From: Megasphaera sp.
Lineage (GTDB): Bacteria; Bacillota; Negativicutes; Veillonellales; Megasphaeraceae
Direction: 5' to 3'
Length of the DNA stretch: 33,298 nucleotides
Assembly: GCA_022649055.1 (NCBI GenBank)
Contig: JALCNL010000023.1
Span: forward strand, 1 to 33,298
The translations under genes were made by a program, and so were the position numbers. A model generated the notes under the pieces. The model was not told the DNA's origin and made no database searches. It was given only the letters and a program-made list of their open reading frames with translations. This document shows, piece after piece, positions 26,431-33,298 of this stretch. Position 1 is the stretch's first letter; every line of letters starts with the position of its first letter.

Positions 26431-27805
26431 TTCTTGTCTTTTGAACGTATCGCCGCAGACCATACGGAATAAACTTCGGGAGTCTGGCATAATCGGCCAA
26501 AATATGCCCGGCAAACCAATCAAGCTCAGTTCCTTGGAAACAGCCGATTTTCTTGCCCAAAATTATCCGAAGGCATATAATGAAATACAGGATGTAAAAG
26601 ACCTTCCGATGACCACGGAAGGAGCTACAATCATGAATTTTCCTATTCCGCAGACTATCGGCAAGATTGCCAAGGTCGTGCAAAAAAGTGGTCATGTCTT
26701 TTATTATATTCGGAAATTCCCCTTATATTACAACAGTAACGGCCAACTGGTTTACTATAAAGGGCAAGGATTCACATCTAAGGCAAAAGCCTTACAGGCT
26801 CGCAGAGCTTTAATTAGACGGCGTAACGCAGGTCATTTCAAATTCGATGCCGTACAGGTAGAAAACGAGGTTAAGAAAGCCCAAACACAAAAAATAAATC
26901 CAGAAATCGAGGTAAGTTATTACGATTTTTGCCGCCAATTTATTGAAAAGAGACCGCTGGCAGCAAAAACGAGAAAGGATTACCTCAGCTTAATCGAACA
27001 CCGATTTCAAGAGCATTTTGCAAATGTCCCTGTTGCAAAATTGACAAAGGGGATACTGCAGAACTTTATCGACCAGTACACCCAAAATATGCCAAAAACA
27101 TTTATCATCCTAAGGATGACCTTGGAACGGCTGTATGCACTGGAGTTAATTCCACATAATTTTTATCTGCAGTTGATTCGGTCGAAAGAAAAGAACCATC
27201 GTCCCCAAAAACAGGCTTTGAATAAAGATGAATTAAAGCGTTTTTTAGGGTATTTCAAAGGAAATCGGCTGGAACATGCGATGTATTTAATCTTCTATAC
27301 GGGCTTGCGCGAAGGAGAACTGCTAGCCTTGCAATGGAATGACATTGAATTCATCAATAAAGATACTGGGTGCGTGCACGTAAAGGCTTCTTGGGGACTG
27401 ACTGAAATCGGATACGGCAGAAAAGAACCCAAGACACCTGGCAGTGTCCGCGTAGTACCTTTTAAATCAGCCTATTTGGTAACGGTACTAAAAGAGGCAA
27501 AAGTCCGTAGCAACAGCAAATGGGTCGTAGAGAACAATAAAGGAAACGGCCCTATGGATCCTAAAAACTTCACAAATCGCTGTTTCAAGGATGTCTCAAG
27601 AAAGCTTGGCTTTACTACTGTTATTACATCGCATGTGGCCCGCCACACGTATATTTCGCATTTGGTGGATGAAAGAGTCCCCTACACGTTAATTGCTAAA
27701 CTAGCGGGGCATACAACCACCGAAATGGTGGCTAGGGTATATGCGCACCCAATCAATGATACCGAGAAAGAGCTTGCCGCTGTTGCGAATCTATATAATG
27801 ATTAA
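26390..27805 (+). CDS. int: Tyrosine recombinase / integrase with N-terminal HTH
   Basis: 471 residues, AAAGGAGG before ATG 26390. Residues of about 8-60 look like an HTH (VHGLSCLLNVSPQTIRNKLR), unusual for integrases. About 95-150 is an arm-type DNA-binding region, and 170-265 the SAM-like core-binding domain (YYDFCRQFIEKRPLAAKTRKDY). The catalytic domain has R307 (TGLREGELLAL), H415/R418 (SHVARHTYISHL), H441 (LAGHTTTE) and nucleophile Y451 (VYAHP). All residues for strand exchange are present. It lies 127 bp from the 3' end of tRNA-Thr, which is the probable attachment site. Initiation is probably restrained by the mRNA hairpin at its start. It likely catalyses integration and excision of the island, with one of the small HTH proteins as excisionase. 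Confidence 0.95.
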   Translation: MSLQPNIFFSVHGLSCLLNVSPQTIRNKLRESGIIGQNMPGKPIKLSSLETADFLAQNYPKAYNEIQDVKDLPMTTEGATIMNFPIPQTIGKIAKVVQKSGHVFYYIRKFPLYYNSNGQLVYYKGQGFTSKAKALQARRALIRRRNAGHFKFDAVQVENEVKKAQTQKINPEIEVSYYDFCRQFIEKRPLAAKTRKDYLSLIEHRFQEHFANVPVAKLTKGILQNFIDQYTQNMPKTFIILRMTLERLYALELIPHNFYLQLIRSKEKNHRPQKQALNKDELKRFLGYFKGNRLEHAMYLIFYTGLREGELLALQWNDIEFINKDTGCVHVKASWGLTEIGYGRKEPKTPGSVRVVPFKSAYLVTVLKEAKVRSNSKWVVENNKGNGPMDPKNFTNRCFKDVSRKLGFTTVITSHVARHTYISHLVDERVPYTLIAKLAGHTTTEMVARVYAHPINDTEKELAAVANLYND

Positions 27806-27827
27806 TTCGATGGGGCAATTGCAAAAA

Positions 27828-27853
27828 TGATGGTACCATCAATGGTACCATTG
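27828..27853. repeat. Two overlapping 14-bp palindromes after the integrase
   Basis: TGATGGTACCATCA (27828-27841) and CAATGGTACCATTG (27840-27853) are each perfect palindromes with a shared ATGGTACCAT core, 12 bp apart. They lie between the integrase stop and the tRNA end, where arm-type integrase or excisionase sites would be expected. Confidence 0.6.
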
Positions 27854-27883
27854 CAACATTTAAAAGGTATAAGCACATTTATA

Positions 27884-27919
27884 AAAAAAGAACCGTAAGG
27901 CCTATAAAGCCTTACGGTT
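27884..27919 (-). terminator. Intrinsic terminator of the tRNA-Thr transcript
   Basis: AACCGTAAGGC (27891-27901) pairs with GCCTTACGGTT (27909-27919). On the minus strand the stem is followed by a run of seven T, starting 14 bp after the tRNA CCA end. It probably also blocks read-through from integrase, although the plus strand lacks a T-run. Confidence 0.85.
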
Positions 27920-27932
27920 ACTGGGTTTTGTA

Positions 27933-28008
27933 TGGAGCCACTTATCGGATTTGAACCAACGACCCTCTCATTACGAATGAGATGCTCTACCAGCTGAGCT
28001 AAAGTGGC
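27933..28008 (-). tRNA. tRNA-Thr (anticodon CGU)
   Basis: 76 nt with encoded CCA. The acceptor stem GCCACTT/AAGTGGC is perfect, the D arm is GCTC...GAGC, the anticodon stem TCTCA/TGAGA frames the loop TTCGTAA with anticodon CGT, and the T arm GTTGG/CCGAT carries TTCAAAT. Its 3' end faces the integrase, so this is the likely integration target, with the sequence of the 3' half restored by the element. A consensus promoter lies upstream and a terminator downstream. Confidence 0.96.
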
Positions 28009-28020
28009 GAGTACTCATAT

Positions 28021-28050
28021 ATTATATAGTTTCTACGCTGTTTTTGTCAA
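28021..28050 (-). promoter_or_regulatory. Sigma-70-type promoter of tRNA-Thr
   Basis: On the minus strand TTGACA (complement of 28045-28050) and TATAAT (28021-28026) are both perfect consensus hexamers with an 18-bp spacer, ending 12 bp before the tRNA 5' end. Confidence 0.85.
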
Positions 28051-28142
28051 GATTTTTTTCTTTTTTTGACAGGTATTGTCCGTTTTATTAGCTGATATTT
28101 TTATGTAGTTCGTACGTATTGTTACAAATAGAAGTTTTATTC

Positions 28143-28170
28143 TTGCTTCCTGTGGAATTCATGATACAAT
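28143..28170 (+). promoter_or_regulatory. Promoter of the metallophosphatase gene
   Basis: TTGCTT (28143-28148), 16-bp spacer, TACAAT (28165-28170) with an upstream TGA that makes an extended -10. The start codon is about 42 bp further on. Confidence 0.6.
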
Positions 28171-28212
28171 ACTGTTGTTATACTAAAACAATAGGAAAAG
28201 AAATGAGCATAT

Positions 28213-29448
28213 ATGAAAAAATTACTAACAGCGTATATTACCGGTCTTATTTCTTGTATGGGATTTCCCATATGGGCAGCAGATACGCAGGTGCCTATCG
28301 ATAATTTAGTGCAGGTTGTGTCGGAAAATTCAGCGACCGCTTTCACCGTATCTTGGCAGAATGATACGGCTCGCAAGGATTACACCGTCCAGTATCGGCA
28401 ACCGGGAAGTACGAATGTCCAATCGGCTTATGTTACAGCACCTAAACGACCACCCGCGTATGATCCGCAAAATCCTCCGACAAACACATACGGAGCCTAT
28501 ATTAAAAAATTAAAACCTGATACGTCCTATGAATATCGTATTCGTGCAGATGGTACTGCTACTGCATGGATTCCTTTCAAGACAACGCCGGAACAGTTAG
28601 CTCGTTATAAAGTTCTCGTTTTTGGCGATTCTCAGTCTGTAGATTATTCTGTTTGGGGCCAGACCGCTCAGACGGCTTGGAAAAAAAGTCCCGATGCTGC
28701 ATTTTTTATTATGATGGGGGATATTACAGATAACGGCCAGGCTTGGTATCAATGGAAAAGCTGGTATGAAAATGCCAATGTTCTGACTTCGCATATTCCC
28801 ATTGCCCCAGTCTTGGGAAATCATGAGGCGTACAGCTTACATTGGAAATTTGCAGAACCCTACACCTATAAGGCCTTGTTCTCTGTGCCCTACGGCGGTC
28901 CCCGCGATCAGAACCGGCTGGCTTATTCGTTTGATTACGGCGATGTCCATTACGTTTCCCTCAATACCGATTATGAAGAAATACATGAAAATCACCCGAA
29001 TATGATGGAAAACGAAGCACAATGGCTGGATCGTGATTTAGCTAAAGCAACCCAAAATAAAAAGCGGATTATTGTACTCATGCATCGTCCTCCTTGGGAC
29101 AGTCCGTATCACGGTGTTTTGGATATAAACGGCAAAACCTTCATGCCTATTTTCGATAAATACAATGTTCCTCTCGTTTTTACAGCTCATGAGCATTGTT
29201 ACGCTCGCACTTCGCCTGTAAAAAACAATCGGACAGCTGCCGCCGGCACGATTTATATTACGACGGGACGCAGCGGCACGGAAACTTGGGATGCCTCCGT
29301 CCGCAAACGCTTTGATGAAGTATATTATAATCCAATGGATATGCCCATGTATCTTACACTTCTCGTAGAGCCAAAGGATTTCGTCGTTACTGCTTATAAA
29401 ACAGACGGAACCGTTATTGATATGACAAGGATCAAAACAACAACCTGA
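28213..29448 (+). CDS. Secreted calcineurin-like metallophosphatase (PAP-like)
   Basis: 411 residues. The signal peptide is MKKLLTAYITGLISCMGFPI with likely cleavage near IWA-ADT. Residues of about 28-125 form a fibronectin-III-like domain as in purple acid phosphatases (TSYEYRIRADGTATAWIPF). The metallophosphatase core follows: GDSQ (138-141), GDITD (169-173), GNHE (202-205), VLMHRPPW and AHEHCYART. All metal ligands expected for the two-metal site are there, though the Tyr of the purple enzymes' GDxxY is Asp, so it is PAP-like rather than a true purple enzyme. It probably releases phosphate outside the membrane. It has its own promoter and is convergent with the DUF815 gene. Confidence 0.87.
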   Translation: MKKLLTAYITGLISCMGFPIWAADTQVPIDNLVQVVSENSATAFTVSWQNDTARKDYTVQYRQPGSTNVQSAYVTAPKRPPAYDPQNPPTNTYGAYIKKLKPDTSYEYRIRADGTATAWIPFKTTPEQLARYKVLVFGDSQSVDYSVWGQTAQTAWKKSPDAAFFIMMGDITDNGQAWYQWKSWYENANVLTSHIPIAPVLGNHEAYSLHWKFAEPYTYKALFSVPYGGPRDQNRLAYSFDYGDVHYVSLNTDYEEIHENHPNMMENEAQWLDRDLAKATQNKKRIIVLMHRPPWDSPYHGVLDINGKTFMPIFDKYNVPLVFTAHEHCYARTSPVKNNRTAAAGTIYITTGRSGTETWDASVRKRFDEVYYNPMDMPMYLTLLVEPKDFVVTAYKTDGTVIDMTRIKTTT

Positions 29449-29466
29449 TCGGATAGCCGCCACGCC

Positions 29467-30696
29467 TCATACATTTCCCAAATACCATTTGACAAATTGT
29501 GCAGCAATGCGTCCATTCCTGCCGGAATGCTCCATTTCCCAGCGGATCCCTTGGATACGAAGTTCACTTTTAGCTAATGTGATACCTGATTTTTTCAGCT
29601 CATGATCAATTATTTTCAAATATTCTTCTTGTGTCGGCGATTCATAATGAAGTATCAAGCCAAATCGATCGGAAAGGGAAATAGATTCATTGGCACTATC
29701 ATGCCGGTATACCTCTTCCAGTTCTTCCTTACGGTCTTGCCATGTCTCTTTGAGCAAATGACGCCGGTTGGAAGTGGCATAAATGAGAACGTTTTCCGGC
29801 TGGGCCATTACACTGCCATCAATAGCAGACTTTAAATATTTATATCCCGATTCACCTTCATCAAAAGACAAATCATCAAAAAATAAAATAAATTTTTTGC
29901 TTTTAATATTGCTCAGTTTTTGCATAACCGCCGAAAGCTGGACAAGTTGATCCCGTGTAATTTGAATAAGGCGCAGCCCTTCTGTATGGTATATATTGGC
30001 CAACGCTTTTACTGCCGTCGATTTACCTGTACCTCTGGCCCCGGTCAGCAGCACGTTGTTGGCCTGTTTTCCCTGGACAAAATTGCGGGTATTGATCCGA
30101 AGTTTTTCTTTCTGCGTTTCATATCCAATGAGATCTTCCCAAAAAAGGGTGGGAAAATCATCAATACCGATAAATTTTCCATCATGGGCAATACGAAAGG
30201 CAATATGCCGTGCCAAGGTACCGCGTCCATACCGACTGTATTGTTCCAAAAGGACAGCGGCTGCCGACACGGCATCTTCACAAGCCATCAAGTTTCTGGT
30301 TAAAGAAGCACTGCATTCATCTATCAACGACCGAGCCGGCGTATAGTCATCGAGAAATGTCCCTTCTATGAAATCCGACGCTTTGCTTTTCACATACGGT
30401 AGCAGGAGTTTCATGTCTTGTGTCAAAACTTGCTTAAGTCCTGCCCCATAGGTGCCTTTGGATTCTATTGTCTGGGCCGCAATCGTATCTCCTTCTCCCA
30501 AGAGATACACCAGATATGCTGAAAAGACATTTCCCTGCAGGCCTTTTTCTTCAGCTTGCTGCAGTAACACTGCCGCAAATCGACTCTGCGCTTCTTTATC
30601 CCGGGGATCATCCTGCACATCAAACAAAGTTCGAAAAATATCTTCCTTCAAAAAACTGCGGCAGGCGACCAGCAGGTGCAAATCAGGATATGCCAT
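29467..30696 (-). CDS. DUF815 family AAA ATPase
   Basis: 409 residues, normal length for DUF815 (PF05673). Walker A is LLTGARGTGKSTAVKALA, Walker B FILFFDDLSFDEGE, sensor 1 IYATSNRRHLL, then an arginine region SDRFGLILHYESPTQEEYL. The N-terminal 190 residues are helical and family-specific. The start at 30696 follows AAGGAGGGGATTGT. The cellular role of DUF815 ATPases is poorly known. Its stop lies 18 bp from the end of the metallophosphatase on the other strand, with no obvious terminator between. Chromosomal backbone gene. Confidence 0.9.
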   Translation of the reverse strand: MAYPDLHLLVACRSFLKEDIFRTLFDVQDDPRDKEAQSRFAAVLLQQAEEKGLQGNVFSAYLVYLLGEGDTIAAQTIESKGTYGAGLKQVLTQDMKLLLPYVKSKASDFIEGTFLDDYTPARSLIDECSASLTRNLMACEDAVSAAAVLLEQYSRYGRGTLARHIAFRIAHDGKFIGIDDFPTLFWEDLIGYETQKEKLRINTRNFVQGKQANNVLLTGARGTGKSTAVKALANIYHTEGLRLIQITRDQLVQLSAVMQKLSNIKSKKFILFFDDLSFDEGESGYKYLKSAIDGSVMAQPENVLIYATSNRRHLLKETWQDRKEELEEVYRHDSANESISLSDRFGLILHYESPTQEEYLKIIDHELKKSGITLAKSELRIQGIRWEMEHSGRNGRIAAQFVKWYLGNV

Positions 30697-30717
30697 ACAA
30701 TCCCCTCCTTATATTGA

Positions 30718-30747
30718 ACAAGGACGCTTGAGCCCCAGCGCCCTTGT
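30718..30747 (-). terminator. Hairpin between transporter and DUF815 genes
   Basis: On the minus strand ACAAGGGCGCT (complement of 30737-30747) pairs with AGCGTCCTTGT (30718-30728) with one G-U pair and an 8-base loop. The tail TCAATATA is not T-rich, so it may be a weak terminator or a processing element between the two genes. Confidence 0.5.
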
Positions 30748-30779
30748 TTATCATATATATAACTTCCTCTATACCTTGC

Positions 30780-31733
30780 TTATTTTGCTTCCTCACTGTC
30801 ACCGTCGTCACTGCGGCTGGCCCAATAGCCCGCCAGTATCGACCCTGAAAAATTGTGCCATACACTGAAAATCGCTCCCGGAATCGCCGCCATCGGATCC
30901 AGATGCGCCAGTGCCAGCGCCACGGCCAGCCCCGAATTTTCCATCCCGATCTCAAACGCCACGGCCTTGCTCTTATAGTGGTTCATCCGTCCCAGACTCC
31001 GCGATACGCCGTATCCCAGACTCAGGCCCAGGCAGTTATGCAGCACTACCGCCAGCGCCGCGATTCCTGCCACCGTAGCCAGCCGCTGTGCATTCAGTGC
31101 TACCACGATCGTAATGATCATCACGATCGCCACCACCGATACTACCGGGATAATCCCCACCAAGTGATCCACCACCCGCGACGCCGCCATCCGGATTCCT
31201 ATCCCGATGATGATCGGAACGAGCACTACCTTGCAGATATCCAGCAGCAGCGCCGCTGCATCTATCGGGATCAGCGAGCCCGCCAGTGCCATAAACAGGG
31301 CCGGTGTCAAAATCGGTGCCAGCAGGGTATTGACGCTCGATATCGTTACGGACAGCGCCGTATCCCCTTTTGCGATGAACGTCATCACATTCGACGCCGT
31401 CCCGCTGGGACAGCAGCCTACCAGGATCAGTCCGGCTGCCAGCATCGGATCCAGCCCCAGCACTTTTCCTACCCCAAACGCCACGCACGGCATGATCGCA
31501 TACCGCAGCACGATCCCGAAGATCACATCCTTCGGCCGCGTCAGCACCAGCTTGAAGTCCTTCGGCGTCATCGTCAGTCCCATCGACAGCATGATCAGCG
31601 ACAGCAGCCACGTCACCCAGCCGCCCATTCCCATGAACGGCCCCGGTACAAAGAACGCCAGGGCGGCAAACAGTACCACCCACACCGTAAAGTATTTCGT
31701 AATGAATTTACAAAGCTTCTCTGCCGTTTCCAT
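30780..31733 (-). CDS. Bile acid:sodium symporter (BASS) family transporter
   Basis: 317 residues with about nine hydrophobic helices. The BASS signatures are VGCCPSGTASNVMTFIAKGD with ALSV following in the first crossover region, and AVAFEIGMENSGLAVALA in the second. The start at 31733 lies 9 bp from the ilvD stop, with GGAGGG in the gap, so the two genes form an operon. Within BASS, members such as PanS move pantoate or ketopantoate; the PSGTASNVMTFIAKGD style is close to that subgroup. Since IlvD makes 2-ketoisovalerate, the ketopantoate precursor, a keto-acid substrate is reasonable but inferred. The GC-rich codon use matches ilvD. Confidence 0.88.
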   Translation of the reverse strand: METAEKLCKFITKYFTVWVVLFAALAFFVPGPFMGMGGWVTWLLSLIMLSMGLTMTPKDFKLVLTRPKDVIFGIVLRYAIMPCVAFGVGKVLGLDPMLAAGLILVGCCPSGTASNVMTFIAKGDTALSVTISSVNTLLAPILTPALFMALAGSLIPIDAAALLLDICKVVLVPIIIGIGIRMAASRVVDHLVGIIPVVSVVAIVMIITIVVALNAQRLATVAGIAALAVVLHNCLGLSLGYGVSRSLGRMNHYKSKAVAFEIGMENSGLAVALALAHLDPMAAIPGAIFSVWHNFSGSILAGYWASRSDDGDSEEAK

Positions 31734-31742
31734 AGGCCCTCC

Positions 31743-33298
<1,556 letters not shown>

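Overview
The window looks like a piece of chromosome from a Gram-positive-type, Shine-Dalgarno-rich bacterium. My best guess is a member of the Bacillota, possibly a Negativicutes (Megasphaera/Veillonella-like), but that assignment is inferred from gene style only. The right end (about 28.0-33.3 kb) is ordinary chromosome: a secreted metallophosphatase, a DUF815 AAA ATPase, a bile-acid:sodium-symporter-family transporter and ilvD, the last two visibly GC-rich. Everything left of a tRNA-Thr(CGU) gene (27933-28008, minus strand) is accessory DNA, mostly AT-rich. A tyrosine integrase ends about 130 bp from the 3' end of that tRNA, the usual sign of a genomic island inserted into a tRNA 3' end. 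I found no second copy of the tRNA 3' end, so the far attachment site is probably left of base 1.

Region 1 (1-13.1 kb, all minus strand) is a defence island. In transcription order it carries a PLD-SNF2-type helicase, a DUF4391 protein, a type III Mod methyltransferase and a type III Res endonuclease with 8-14 bp gaps. Next come three tightly packed genes of unknown role: a coiled-coil/glycine-zipper membrane protein, a 455-residue orphan and a TerB-like protein. Last is a PD-(D/E)XK nuclease gene split by one in-frame stop. The three-gene unit is the best candidate here for an undescribed defence or membrane-acting system.

Region 2 (13.1-20.5 kb, plus strand) is a plasmid/phage-like recombination cassette: two small excisionase-type HTH proteins, a DUF932 protein behind a structured leader, a RadC/JAB protein whose two halves are joined by a perfect A_AAA_AAA -1 slip site, a small unknown, a Cas4/RecB-like Fe-S nuclease, an Api92/YubB-like protein and an ERF single-strand annealing protein with a zinc-ribbon tail. 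An XRE regulator and an anchored DUF2939-like protein follow, with strong terminators.

Region 3 (20.5-27.9 kb) holds about 1 kb of gene-free AT-rich DNA containing a 632-bp segment bounded by 37-bp inverted repeats, a 523-residue orphan on the minus strand, and a compact integrative unit on the plus strand: RHH protein, DUF927-like NTPase with a variant P-loop, small unknown, integrase. The integrase Shine-Dalgarno lies inside a 15-bp hairpin arm, and two overlapping 14-bp palindromes follow the integrase stop. No capsid, relaxase or conjugation genes are visible, so the unit resembles a satellite or a mobilised island more than a full prophage or ICE. No CRISPR array or rRNA was seen.
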